Below, one piece after another: positions 9,322-17,930 of a stretch of DNA of 64,000 bases. The notes below the pieces were generated by a model. It was not told where the DNA came from and made no database searches. It was given only the letters and a program-made list of their open reading frames with translations. The stretch covers positions 62,001 to 126,000 of the forward strand of contig CAYXBK010000012.1 in NCBI GenBank assembly GCA_964463165.1. Reading direction: 5' to 3'. The position numbers and the translations under genes are program-made. The stretch comes from UBA7236 sp964463165. Lineage in GTDB: Bacteria; Bacteroidota; Bacteroidia; Chitinophagales; BACL12. Every line of letters begins with the position of its first letter. The stretch's first letter is position 1.

Positions 9322-10665
9322 ATGCAATTGGATCAATTAAAACGGATTTATTTTATTGGTATCGGAGGAATCGGTATGAGTGCGCTTGCCAGATATTTTA
9401 ATGGCAGAGGGGTTATTGTTTCGGGATATGATAAAACAGAAACGGATCTCACGACGCAATTGCAAAAAGAAGGAATCAGAATACATTTTGATGATGATCT
9501 TGATAAAATCGATAAAGAAGCGGAATGTATTATTTATACACCGGCCATCCCGAAAACACATAAAGGATTGAATTATTTTATCAGCAATAATTACCAGCTT
9601 TTAAAACGTTCACAGGTGCTGGGTTTATTAAGCAAAGAAAAATTTACAATTGCAGTTGCAGGTTCGCATGGAAAAACAACTGTGAGCAGCATGATTGCCT
9701 GGATATTAAAGCATTCCGGATTTGACTGCACTGCATTCCTGGGAGGTATCAGTTCGAATTTCAATTCCAATTTTATTGCAGGTGATAATGATGTGATGAT
9801 CGCTGAGGCGGATGAATTTGATCGCTCATTTTTACAATTATCACCAAACATTGCCGTGATAACCGCAGTTGATTCCGATCATCTGGAAATATACGGAACG
9901 CAGGAAGCAATTGAAGAAGCGTTTACGGAATTTGCAAATAAAGTGGAGATCGGTGGTGCTGTGATTGCAAAATCATCTATTCAGATCATTGATAATTTCC
10001 GTGAAAAAACATTAAAATATTCATTGCATGCAATTGATGCAGATCTGCATGTTGCAGCATTTAATATCACCACGCAGGGGAGCCAGGTTGAACTCAGCAA
10101 CGGAATGCAGTATGTATTGCAATACCCGGGTATTCATAATATTGAAAATTCGGTTGCTGCAGCTCTGGTTACACTCGAACTTGGAATTGCACCTCAGTTG
10201 ATTTCTGCAGCACTCAATGAATTCAAAGGCGTGCATCGCCGGTTTGAAATGATCTTCAATAATCATTCTACGGTTTTTCTGGATGATTATGCGCACCACC
10301 CCGAAGAGATCAGAATGTTTTTATACAGCGTAAAGGAAATTTACAAGGGAAGAAAGCTGACGGCGATTTTTCAACCGCATTTATTTACAAGAACCAGGGA
10401 TCTTGCCGACGGATTTGCAGCCAGTCTCGATACTGCAGACGAAATTATTTTACTTCCGATTTATCCCGCACGTGAAGAACCGATTGAAGGTGTCGGTTCA
10501 GAAATGATATTGAACAGGATCACAAATCCAAATAAAAAATTATTGTCGCCGCAGGAATTACTGGCATATATCGGAGCGCATCAATTTGAAGTGATATGCA
10601 CGATCGGTGCGGGAGATATTGATAAATTAATTAAACCAATAGCAGGTTTATTGAACGCAAAATGA
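9322..10665 (+). CDS. murC: UDP-MurNAc:L-alanine ligase MurC
   Basis: A 447-residue Mur ligase catalysing ATP-dependent addition of L-alanine to UDP-MurNAc, the first peptide step. The N-terminal dinucleotide-like motif is FIGIGGIGMSALA, the ATP loop G114-SHGKTT120, and the C-terminal domain begins with GVHRRFEM and carries DDYAHHP, the typical MurC block. It starts with ATG one base after murG and its stop overlaps the ftsQ start in an ATGA, indicating translational coupling. Length matches the family. Confidence 0.96.
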   Translation: MQLDQLKRIYFIGIGGIGMSALARYFNGRGVIVSGYDKTETDLTTQLQKEGIRIHFDDDLDKIDKEAECIIYTPAIPKTHKGLNYFISNNYQLLKRSQVLGLLSKEKFTIAVAGSHGKTTVSSMIAWILKHSGFDCTAFLGGISSNFNSNFIAGDNDVMIAEADEFDRSFLQLSPNIAVITAVDSDHLEIYGTQEAIEEAFTEFANKVEIGGAVIAKSSIQIIDNFREKTLKYSLHAIDADLHVAAFNITTQGSQVELSNGMQYVLQYPGIHNIENSVAAALVTLELGIAPQLISAALNEFKGVHRRFEMIFNNHSTVFLDDYAHHPEEIRMFLYSVKEIYKGRKLTAIFQPHLFTRTRDLADGFAASLDTADEIILLPIYPAREEPIEGVGSEMILNRITNPNKKLLSPQELLAYIGAHQFEVICTIGAGDIDKLIKPIAGLLNAK

Positions 10666-11444
10666 GCAGAGGAAAGAAAATATTGCGTGTATTCGGGATC
10701 TTACTGGTGGTGGTATGTTTTATCGGTGTGTTTATGCTCACCTCTTTTAATTCAAAAACGCAGATCAACAGCATTTGCGAAAATTTGAAAATCAATATCA
10801 ATCATGATCAGAATTTATTTTTTGTTGATGAAACAGATATTCAGAAATTGCTCGTTCAAATGCTGGGAGATTCGGTGAAAGGTGAAAAACTGGAAGAAAT
10901 TCCGGTCAGCAGCATCGAAAAAATCATCGAAAAAAATCCGTTTGTTGATCATGCAGAAACATTTTTGGATGCAAATGGAGATTTACATATTGATATTGTA
11001 CAAAAACAGCCACTGGTAAGGGTTATTAACAGATATGGTGTGCATTATTATATTAGTGAAAAAGGTAATAAGATACCCGTCAGCGGTAAATTTACAAGCC
11101 GTGTACCCGTGATAACCGGCGCTATTGATGAAGGAAATCAAAATCCTGATACGATCGAAACGCAAACACTAAACAACGTGCTTCAACTCGCACGGTTTAT
11201 TCACAAAAATACATTCTGGAATGCCCAGATTGAACAGATCGCTGTCTCTTCAAACGGAGAGATTACACTTGTTCCGAAATTAGGCGACCAGTTAATTGAA
11301 TTTGGTACGATTGAAAATATGGATAAAAAATTCAGCAACCTGGAATTATTTTATAAAAAAGGATTGAATTATACAGGTTGGGAAACATACCAAACAATAA
11401 ATGTAGCATTCGACGGTCAGATCGTCTGTAAAAAAAAGCAATGA
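10662..11444 (+). CDS. ftsQ: FtsQ-like division protein
   Basis: A 260-residue bitopic protein: short basic cytoplasmic N-terminus, one membrane helix at about 8-28 (FGILLVVVCFIGVFMLTSF), then a periplasmic part that looks like a POTRA domain (about 35-115, including PVSSIEKIIEKNPFVDHA and a VQKQPLVRV strand) and a beta domain. FtsQ links FtsL and the early divisome. Primary sequence is poorly conserved, so position between murC and ftsA is the main support. Coupled by ATGA to murC and one base before ftsA. Confidence 0.85.
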   Translation: MSRGKKILRVFGILLVVVCFIGVFMLTSFNSKTQINSICENLKININHDQNLFFVDETDIQKLLVQMLGDSVKGEKLEEIPVSSIEKIIEKNPFVDHAETFLDANGDLHIDIVQKQPLVRVINRYGVHYYISEKGNKIPVSGKFTSRVPVITGAIDEGNQNPDTIETQTLNNVLQLARFIHKNTFWNAQIEQIAVSSNGEITLVPKLGDQLIEFGTIENMDKKFSNLELFYKKGLNYTGWETYQTINVAFDGQIVCKKKQ

Positions 11445-11445
11445 T

Positions 11446-12852
11446 ATGAGCAGCTATGAAAGAATAATTACCGGACTTGACATTGGCACAACAAAAATTT
11501 GTGTGATTGTTGGAAAATTAACGCCACAGGGAAAAATTGAAATTCTCGGAATGGGAAAAGCAGACTCCTATGGTGTGATGCGTGGTGTTGTCGCAAATAT
11601 TGATAAAACAGTGGAAGCCATTAAACAGGCTGTTGCTCTTGCGGAAGCGTCGAGCGGTATGCAAATTTCCGAAGTATATGTCGGAATTGCAGGCCAGCAT
11701 ATTAAAAGTTTACAACACCGCGATATTCTTACACGCCAGGATGCAGAAAGCGAAATCGGTATGGATGATATCGATCGCATGATTGAAAATATGCACAAAC
11801 TCGTACTGCCTCCGGGAGATCGTATCATCCATGTTTTACCACAGGAATTTATTGTAGATGGCGAACAGGGAATTAAAGACCCTATCGGAATGAGCGGCGC
11901 TCGTCTTGAAGCAAATTTCCATATCATCACCGGACAAATTTCCGCTGCGAAAAATATTTTTAAATGCGTTGAGAAAGCAGGTTTAAAAGTGATCGACCTG
12001 ATTCTCGAACCTCTTGCATCCTCTTCAGCAGTTTTAAGTGAAGAAGAAAAAGAAGCGGGTGTTGCATTGGTTGATATCGGAGGTGGTACAACAGATATTG
12101 CAATATTTCAGGATGGCATCATCAGGCACACTGCTGTGATTCCGCTCGGCGGAAATATCATCACCGAAGATATTAAAGAAGGCTGCATGATCATGAAAAA
12201 TCAGGCAGAGATATTAAAAGTAAAATTCGGCTCTGCACTTGCAACGGAAACATCCGACAATGAAATTATTTCCATCTCCGGATTAAAAGGCCGTGAACCG
12301 AAAGAAATAAAAGTTGAAAATCTCGCCAGAATTATTCAGGCGAGAATGGAAGAAATTCTCGAGCATGTTTATTATGAAATTAAATTGTCGGGATATCATA
12401 AAAAATTGATCGGCGGTATCGTTGTGACAGGCGGTGGTGCTCAACTTAAACATATTATTCAGTTGGTGGAATATATCACCGGGCTTGATACACGTGTCGG
12501 TTTTCCTACTGAACATCTCGCAAAAGCAAAAATGGAAGACATCCGCCATCCGATGTATGCAACTGCGGTAGGTTTAATATTGAAAGGATTCGAGGACCGG
12601 AATTATCAAAAACAGGAAGAAGCACAAATTGAAGAAAAAAAATCATTTGTTGCGAATCATCAAACTGCACAGCATCATGAAATAATTTCTGAAAATCAAA
12701 ATGCTGTTGTTGAAGTAGTAAATGAAAATGAAGTGGACGAGGAAAGACAGGAAAAAAATAAATCCGCCAAACCGGGCTGGATAAAAAATATTCTGAGCAA
12801 TACGAAACGTTGGTTTGAAGAAGACGACGTTTCAGATTTTAATTCTAAATAA
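11446..12852 (+). CDS. ftsA: FtsA, actin-like divisome membrane tether
   Basis: A 468-residue actin-fold ATPase that anchors FtsZ filaments to the inner membrane. It opens with GLDIGTTKICVIVGKL (phosphate 1), has the SHS2/1C domain in the first third, LVDIGGGTTDIAIFQDG (phosphate 2) in the middle and GGIVVTGGGAQLKHI (adenosine motif). The C-terminal ~65 residues are a charged linker followed by KPGWIKNILSNTKRWFEED, an amphipathic segment suitable as the membrane-targeting helix. Starts at ATG 11446, one base after ftsQ; ftsZ follows 24 bases later. Confidence 0.96.
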   Translation: MSSYERIITGLDIGTTKICVIVGKLTPQGKIEILGMGKADSYGVMRGVVANIDKTVEAIKQAVALAEASSGMQISEVYVGIAGQHIKSLQHRDILTRQDAESEIGMDDIDRMIENMHKLVLPPGDRIIHVLPQEFIVDGEQGIKDPIGMSGARLEANFHIITGQISAAKNIFKCVEKAGLKVIDLILEPLASSSAVLSEEEKEAGVALVDIGGGTTDIAIFQDGIIRHTAVIPLGGNIITEDIKEGCMIMKNQAEILKVKFGSALATETSDNEIISISGLKGREPKEIKVENLARIIQARMEEILEHVYYEIKLSGYHKKLIGGIVVTGGGAQLKHIIQLVEYITGLDTRVGFPTEHLAKAKMEDIRHPMYATAVGLILKGFEDRNYQKQEEAQIEEKKSFVANHQTAQHHEIISENQNAVVEVVNENEVDEERQEKNKSAKPGWIKNILSNTKRWFEEDDVSDFNSK

Positions 12853-12876
12853 TTTATAAAAGACAAACTGACGAAT

Positions 12877-14622
12877 ATGATTTTCGATTATCCAAAAGAT
12901 CAGGCAAGCATCATTAAAGTGATTGGTGTTGGCGGAGGGGGTTGCAATGCTGTGAACCACATGCATAAGCAGGGAATTAAAGATGTAAATTTTGTGATCT
13001 GCAATACCGATCAGCAGGCTTTGGACACGAGCGCCGTGCCGAATAAAATCCAGCTTGGGCCGAGCCTTACAAAAGGACGCGGTGCAGGTTCGCATCCAAG
13101 CGTTGGCCAACAGGCAACGATGGAAAGCTTGCAGGAAATAAAATCCCTGCTGGAAAAAAATACCGAAATGGTTTTTATTACTGCCGGCATGGGTGGCGGA
13201 ACCGGAACAGGCGGTGCACCGGTCATTGCAAAACTTGCAAAAGAAATGGGCATTCTCACGATCGGAATTGTTACACTTCCATTCGGCTTTGAAGGCAAAC
13301 GCAGAAAATCACAGGCGCAGGAAGGTTTGGAAACATTAAAACATTTTGTAGATGCAATTGTGGTGATTTCAAATGATAAATTGCGTGAAATGTTCGGCAA
13401 CCTGGTATGGCAGGAAGCATTTGCAAAAGCAGATGATATTCTTACATACGCTGCAAAAGGAATTGCAGAAATTATTACTGTGCCCGGTTATGTGAATGTC
13501 GATTTTGAAGATGTGAAAACAGTTTTGCGTGACAGCGGACTTGCTATTATGGGATCCGGAATTGCGGAAGGCGAAAATCGTGCACAACATGCAGTTGAAA
13601 ATGCATTATCATCTCCTTTATTAAACGACAATGATATCAGCGGCGCAAGAAGCATTTTAATTAATATCACTTCAGGAAATAAACCGGTGCTGATGGATGA
13701 AATCGCAGAGATCACAGATTTTGTGCAGGAAGCTGCAGGAAATGATTGCGATATTATCTGGGGAAATTGCAATGATGAAAATTTAGGCGATAAATTAATG
13801 GTTACTGTGATTGCAACCGGATTTGAAACAACAGAACAGCGCAATCAACGCCTGAAACAAAGTACCTATAAAATCACGCATATCGATACGAATGAACTGA
13901 TGGGAAAAAAAGATATGATCGTGCAACCGGATACACAGGTTATTGACGATGTGGAGGAAGAAGCAAAAATCAAATTAAAACAAATTCCGAAAATAACAGA
14001 AGAGAAAAAAATAATTGCAAAGGATGAAGAAAAAAATCCTCAGCAATTTACATTTGATTTTGGTTTATTTGATTTTCCGGTTGAGCCGAAACTTCCTGAA
14101 AGTAAAATTGATGAGCCGACACTCAACGAAATTGTTGAAAATAAAATAGAGGAAAGCACGTCAATAATTGAACCTTCTATTTCAGAAGTGATTGCTGAAA
14201 AAACCGAAGAAGAAATTACCGAAACTCCGGATGAGATCATCCTCGAGGAGAAAAATGAAATCATCGTTGAACTGAAATCAGAAACACGGGAAATAAAGGA
14301 AGAAATAACTTTTGAGAAAAAAGAGGAAAAGCCGGTTTATCAGCATACCGAGAACAAAACGTTCATCACGAATGATGATAAAATGCATGTTGTGCAAAAT
14401 GCAAACGATGAGAGGAATAAGCGGTTAAAAAACATGAGCCTTAAATTAAATGGGAACCTTGAGGAAATTGAAAAAGTGCCTGCTTATATGAGGAGAAATG
14501 TCGACCTCGAAGAAACTCCTGTTTCAAAAGAGATCAATGTTTCGAAATACAATGTAGTGGAATCGGATAATGGCGCAGAAATAAAAAAGAATAATTCCTT
14601 CCTGCACGATAATGTAGATTAA
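12877..14622 (+). CDS. ftsZ: FtsZ, tubulin-like division GTPase with long acidic linker
   Basis: A 581-residue tubulin homologue that forms the Z ring. The GTP-binding signature GGGTGTG is at residues 106-112, and the T7 loop region NVDFEDVKTV is present. The globular part ends near residue 330; after it comes an unusually long, Glu/Lys/Ile-rich linker of about 180 residues (EEITETPDEII and similar), then the conserved Bacteroidota tail with VPAYMRRNVDLEE and the extreme C-terminus NNSFLHDNVD. E. coli FtsZ is 383 residues; the longer linker is usual for this phylum. Last gene of the dcw run: behind it the strand changes. Confidence 0.97.
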   Translation: MIFDYPKDQASIIKVIGVGGGGCNAVNHMHKQGIKDVNFVICNTDQQALDTSAVPNKIQLGPSLTKGRGAGSHPSVGQQATMESLQEIKSLLEKNTEMVFITAGMGGGTGTGGAPVIAKLAKEMGILTIGIVTLPFGFEGKRRKSQAQEGLETLKHFVDAIVVISNDKLREMFGNLVWQEAFAKADDILTYAAKGIAEIITVPGYVNVDFEDVKTVLRDSGLAIMGSGIAEGENRAQHAVENALSSPLLNDNDISGARSILINITSGNKPVLMDEIAEITDFVQEAAGNDCDIIWGNCNDENLGDKLMVTVIATGFETTEQRNQRLKQSTYKITHIDTNELMGKKDMIVQPDTQVIDDVEEEAKIKLKQIPKITEEKKIIAKDEEKNPQQFTFDFGLFDFPVEPKLPESKIDEPTLNEIVENKIEESTSIIEPSISEVIAEKTEEEITETPDEIILEEKNEIIVELKSETREIKEEITFEKKEEKPVYQHTENKTFITNDDKMHVVQNANDERNKRLKNMSLKLNGNLEEIEKVPAYMRRNVDLEETPVSKEINVSKYNVVESDNGAEIKKNNSFLHDNVD

Positions 14623-14630
14623 GTTTTTTT

Positions 14631-14676
14631 CGTGAGGTCCTCACGCACTCGCGAGCAAAAGTCGTGAGGTTCTCAC
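14631..14676. repeat. Direct repeat, copy 1, with palindromic CGTGAGG words
   Basis: A 46-base unit that matches copy 2 at 15051-15096 at 38 of 46 positions in the same orientation; the two bracket the DUF4260 gene. The unit contains the perfect palindrome CGTGAGGTCCTCACG and the word GAGCAAAAGT shared by both copies. Related CGTGAGG/CCTCACG words continue to 14693, so the TGA stop of the DUF4260 gene (14682-14684) is itself part of such a word. Confidence 0.85.
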
Positions 14677-14681
14677 GAGCC

Positions 14682-15032
14682 TCACGGCAACCATCCCAAA
14701 TGCGTGTGCTTAAATGCATCGTTGTATTTCAAACCATAACCCATAATCCGGTCCATGCTCGAATGGCCGAATAATAAAATACCTGCGAAAAGCAATTCAT
14801 TATTCCCTGTGCATATTCCGATGCACCAAATAATTATTCCCGTTGCTTTATGATGTACAAGATTATAACTGAATGCTCCGATTTTCGTGTTGATCACATA
14901 ACCAACCATGCTCAGGTCAGGAGCGAGCAGCCATGCCCAAAAAATCCACCATGCAAAATCAAGCTGCATATAAAATAAAAAAATTGCCAGCCCGAACATG
15001 GTAGCTTCTTCTAATTTGATGAATGTTTTCAT
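14682..15032 (-). CDS. DUF4260 family small membrane protein
   Basis: A 116-residue, almost entirely hydrophobic protein with three to four membrane helices. The block LLAPDLSMVGYVINTKIGAFSYNLVHH is the family's signature (APDLSMLGY.., then a YN.VH motif) and FGHSSMDRIMGYGLKY matches its C-terminal part. Function of DUF4260 is unknown. It is flanked on both sides by 46-base direct repeats (14631-14676, 15051-15096), a layout compatible with gain or loss by recombination between repeats. Start ATG is preceded by an A-run; no clear TAnnTTTG box was found. Confidence 0.85.
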   Translation of the reverse strand: MKTFIKLEEATMFGLAIFLFYMQLDFAWWIFWAWLLAPDLSMVGYVINTKIGAFSYNLVHHKATGIIIWCIGICTGNNELLFAGILLFGHSSMDRIMGYGLKYNDAFKHTHLGWLP

Positions 15033-15050
15033 ATATTTTTTTTTAGCACT

Positions 15051-15145
15051 CGTGAGGCTCTCACTCTCTCGTGAGCAAAAGTTGTGAGGGACTCACTTAT
15101 TTTCTGTCGTGAGAGCCTCAGTTATTGTGAGACCCTCACCACAGA
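15051..15145. repeat. Direct repeat, copy 2, and further TGAGxxxCTCA words
   Basis: 15051-15096 is the second copy of the 46-base repeat described at 14631. Downstream, variants (GTGAGAGCCTCA, GTGAGACCCTCAC) continue to about 15140 and enter the 3' end of the ureohydrolase gene: its last codons (V-R-V-S-Q-stop) are written in repeat sequence. The words are near-palindromic, so transcripts of either strand could fold here. Confidence 0.8.
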
Positions 15146-16165
15146 TTTAATAAAATCCGTAATGATATACGCAATTAATTTTCCTGTTTTATTATCCATT
15201 TGTTTATGTGCGAGGGGAGGAGCAGCTTCAGCAATATGCAGATAAACGGCATTTAAATTTGTGCCGCAATGCCAGACAAATTTCCGCACATCCACCGGCA
15301 ACATCCCGCTCGGTGTGCGTGCGCTTACCGGTACATTCTGAATACTGTCGAGATCGATTTCAATTCCGGTAGATGTTCCATCGCAAAATGCGATACATTT
15401 ATTTAAAGCATCATAATAATTTACAGATTCACGAACGAAGATATTATCATAAGTTTCGAAAAATAATCGTTCGGGGTTTTGCCTGAATAATTCGAGCGCT
15501 GAATGAATATTGTAGCTTTCATGTAAACCGAAAACTGCATATTTATTTAATATCCTTTCATGATATGCATAATGAAAACCATTGCCGCTGTGTCGCCCGT
15601 TCATGGGCCGCATATCGGAATGCGGATCACAATTCACAATATTCACAGACTGCAGTTTCCTCCCCGCACAAATTCCTTTAATCACAGGATATGCATTATT
15701 ATGTCCGCCGCCTACAAGAATTGGAATTTTGCCGGCTTCAGCAATCTTTGAAATAATAGGAGCCACTCTCGCATCAATTTTGGAAACAAGCCATCTTGCT
15801 TTCTCAATATCACTATCTGATTTATAATTTAAAGTACTTGCCATTTCCATCAGATCCGAAAAATCGATATGGCCCAGAATTAATATTTCATCACCTTTCA
15901 GAAATGCATTGCTTTGCATATTAATTAAAAAATGAAATGCAGGTTGCCAGGCGGCATATGCACCACCTCTGCCGTAATTTGCACGCACGCCGATATCTTC
16001 CGGCAGTCCGAGCACAACAAATTTTGCACTTGATCTGATCAATTCAGGAAACCAGTTTGCAGGATCGGAAACAGACTGAACACATTCACCTAATTTGGTT
16101 TCCTGTTGCCGGTGTTTTGTATGAGCGAGAATTTCTTCTTTGTTATAAATGATCAAATGATCCAT
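15122..16165 (-). CDS. Arginase-family ureohydrolase, probably formimidoylglutamase-like
   Basis: A 347-residue ureohydrolase-fold enzyme. The manganese-binding elements are visible in order: GGGHNNAYP (first His), NCDPHSDMR (the D-x-H-x-D motif, here with Pro where Ala is commonest), and GIEIDLDSI (second D-x-D). The N-terminal half carries LGLPEDIGVRANYGRGGAY, as in formimidoylglutamases and agmatinase-like proteins. No hut genes are nearby, so the exact substrate (formimidoylglutamate, arginine or another guanidino/amidino compound) is inference. A complete promoter lies directly upstream: TTG (16197-16199), 19 bases, TAAATTTG (16170-16177), then four bases and the ATG, which would make the mRNA leaderless or nearly so. 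Confidence 0.85.
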   Translation of the reverse strand: MDHLIIYNKEEILAHTKHRQQETKLGECVQSVSDPANWFPELIRSSAKFVVLGLPEDIGVRANYGRGGAYAAWQPAFHFLINMQSNAFLKGDEILILGHIDFSDLMEMASTLNYKSDSDIEKARWLVSKIDARVAPIISKIAEAGKIPILVGGGHNNAYPVIKGICAGRKLQSVNIVNCDPHSDMRPMNGRHSGNGFHYAYHERILNKYAVFGLHESYNIHSALELFRQNPERLFFETYDNIFVRESVNYYDALNKCIAFCDGTSTGIEIDLDSIQNVPVSARTPSGMLPVDVRKFVWHCGTNLNAVYLHIAEAAPPLAHKQMDNKTGKLIAYIITDFIKSVVRVSQ

Positions 16166-16169
16166 GAAA

Positions 16170-16199
16170 CAAATTTAGTCATGTTGCATGAACAAACAA
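16170..16199 (-). promoter_or_regulatory. Bacteroidota-type promoter of the ureohydrolase gene
   Basis: On the minus strand, TTG at 16199-16197, a 19-base spacer and a perfect -7 box TAAATTTG at 16177-16170. The ATG (16165) begins four bases after the box, about where transcription should start, so a leaderless mRNA is predicted. Consensus from Bacteroidota literature: -33 TTG, -7 TAnnTTTG. Confidence 0.65.
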
Positions 16200-16261
16200 C
16201 CAAACAGGTTTTCTTATATCGAGTGAAAGAACCTGTTAGGTTGTTCGGTGAAATTTTTCAT

Positions 16262-16287
16262 AAAAAAACCTCCGAAATTTCCGGAGG
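16262..16287 (-). terminator. Rho-independent terminator of lpdA
   Basis: Read on the minus strand: CCTCCG, seven-base loop, CGGAGG, then seven T (A-run at 16262-16268 on the plus strand). It lies about 90 bases past the lpdA stop, after the heptamer array, so the array is expected inside the lpdA 3' UTR. Confidence 0.85.
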
Positions 16288-16320
16288 CTATAATTTTAAT
16301 TTAATCTTTTGTATCAATTC

Positions 16321-16376
16321 GCGTCAGCCACTTCTCCCTTCTTCCTTCTTCCTTCTTCCTTCTTCCTTCTCCCTTC
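16321..16376 (-). repeat. Heptamer array directly behind the lpdA stop, with cap
   Basis: On the minus strand, starting on the base after the lpdA TGA: GAAGGGA, GAAGGAA four times, GAAGGGA, GAAGTGG, and then CTGACGC, eight in-phase heptamers in 56 bases. The last units read GTGGCTGACGC, the same cap as at 25533-25543. The word GAAGGAA is also that of the array behind the PIG-L gene at 30399. It sits between the stop codon and the terminator. Confidence 0.92.
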
Positions 16377-17771
16377 TCACAAATGTATCACCTCTCCATA
16401 TGCTGCCGCAGCTGCTTCCATAATTGCCTCGCTCATGGTTGGGTGCGGGTGAATTGATTTAATAATTTCATGACCGGTTGTTTCCAGTTTTCTTGCAACA
16501 ACTACTTCAGCAATCATTTCTGTTACGTTTGCACCGATCATATGCGCACCTAAAAATTCACCATATTTCGCATCAAAAATTAATTTCACAAATCCTTCAG
16601 GTGCACCTGCTGCTTTTGCTTTTCCGCTTGCAGTAAATGGAAATTTTCCAACTTTAATTTCATAACCTGCCGCTTTCGCCGCTGCTTCCGTCATGCCCAC
16701 ACTTGCAATTTCAGGAGAGCAATAGGTACATCCCGGAATATTATTATATTCAATCGGTTCGGGCTTCATACCAGCAATCGCTTCCACACATGTAATACCT
16801 TCTGCACTCGCAACATGCGCGAGTGCAGGACCGGGTGTAATATCCCCGATTGCATAATAACCGTCGATATTTGTTTTATAATATTTATCTACAATTACTT
16901 TTCCTTTTTCAGTTTTTATTCCCGTTTCTTCCAGTCCGATATTTTCAATATTGGATGTAACACCAATTGCACTTAAAACAATATCACATTCAATGATTTC
17001 CTCACCGGTTTTTGTTTTCACTTTTACTTTACAACCATTACCTGAAGTGTCAACAGCTTCCACACTGGCTTCGGTCATTACATTTATTCCTTGTTTTTTA
17101 TAATTGCGCAATAATTCTTTTGATACCTCTTCATCTTCAACCGGAACAAGCCGGTTCATAAATTCAACGATGGTAACTTTTGTACCAATCGAATTATAAA
17201 AATATGCGAACTCAACACCAATTGCCCCTGCGCCGACAATTACCATACTGCCCGGTTGTGCCGGTAAATTCATCGCTTCGCGATAACCGATTATTTTTTT
17301 GCCATCTTGTTTTAAAGCAGGCAATTCTTTACTGCGTGCTCCGGTAGCAAGAATAATATGTTTCGCTGTGTGAATTATTTTATTTCCGGATGCATCAGTT
17401 ACTTCCACATTTTTTCCGGGTTTCACTTTTCCCGTTCCTTCAATCACTTCAATTTTATTTTTCTTCATCAGGAATTGCACACCTTTGCTCATCCCACCGG
17501 CAACATCGCGACTGCGTTTTATCATATTTCCGAATTCAGGTTTTGCATCTGCAAGTGTAATTCCATAATCCGCAGCATGCTTCATATAAGAAAAAACCTG
17601 CGCACTTTTTAAGAGTGCTTTTGTAGGGATACAACCCCAGTTCAGGCAAATGCCACCCAGTTCTGCTTTCTCAACAATTGCCGTCTTCATTCCGAGCTGT
17701 GCTGCCCTGATTGCAGCCACATAGCCGCCTGGGCCACTTCCGAGCACAATAATATCGTAATTCATATTCAT
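16377..17771 (-). CDS. lpdA: Dihydrolipoyl dehydrogenase (E3)
   Basis: A 464-residue flavoprotein disulfide reductase. FAD-binding motif GSGPGGYVAAIRAAQ at 11-25; redox-active pair C42/C47 in GGICLNWGCIPT; NAD-binding GAGAIGVEFAYF in the middle; second FAD motif YYAIGDITPGPALAHVA; catalytic H441/H443 in HPHPTMSEAI. It reoxidises dihydrolipoamide in the pyruvate, 2-oxoglutarate and branched-chain dehydrogenase complexes and the glycine cleavage system. No E1/E2 genes adjoin it, so it is probably the shared E3. Two candidate ATGs lie six bases apart (17771, 17765). A perfect -7 box, TATCTTTG, is at 17792-17785, 13 bases before the first ATG. Confidence 0.96.
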   Translation of the reverse strand: MNMNYDIIVLGSGPGGYVAAIRAAQLGMKTAIVEKAELGGICLNWGCIPTKALLKSAQVFSYMKHAADYGITLADAKPEFGNMIKRSRDVAGGMSKGVQFLMKKNKIEVIEGTGKVKPGKNVEVTDASGNKIIHTAKHIILATGARSKELPALKQDGKKIIGYREAMNLPAQPGSMVIVGAGAIGVEFAYFYNSIGTKVTIVEFMNRLVPVEDEEVSKELLRNYKKQGINVMTEASVEAVDTSGNGCKVKVKTKTGEEIIECDIVLSAIGVTSNIENIGLEETGIKTEKGKVIVDKYYKTNIDGYYAIGDITPGPALAHVASAEGITCVEAIAGMKPEPIEYNNIPGCTYCSPEIASVGMTEAAAKAAGYEIKVGKFPFTASGKAKAAGAPEGFVKLIFDAKYGEFLGAHMIGANVTEMIAEVVVARKLETTGHEIIKSIHPHPTMSEAIMEAAAAAYGEVIHL

Positions 17772-17784
17772 TTAAATTGAGCTG

Positions 17785-17836
17785 CAAAGATAGGATGTGG
17801 AGTTTAGAGTTGAAAGTTCAGATTTACTGGTCAAAC
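17785..17836 (-). promoter_or_regulatory. lpdA promoter with degenerate heptamer words upstream
   Basis: The minus-strand box TATCTTTG (17792-17785) fits TAnnTTTG exactly. About 20 bases upstream is TTTC/TTC rather than TTG. The region 17798-17836 has AGTT or GATT recurring every seven bases on the plus strand (GTGGAGT, TTAGAGT, TGAAAGT, TCAGATT), a weak relative of the clear arrays elsewhere. Confidence 0.5.
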
Positions 17837-17930
17837 AGCCCGGCAATAATAGCTCATCCCAGAATTGTTTCAGATAAAAAAGTGCCAACGCATTTCAGTC
17901 TGAAGGCTGTCTGTTATAGGCTTATGACTT

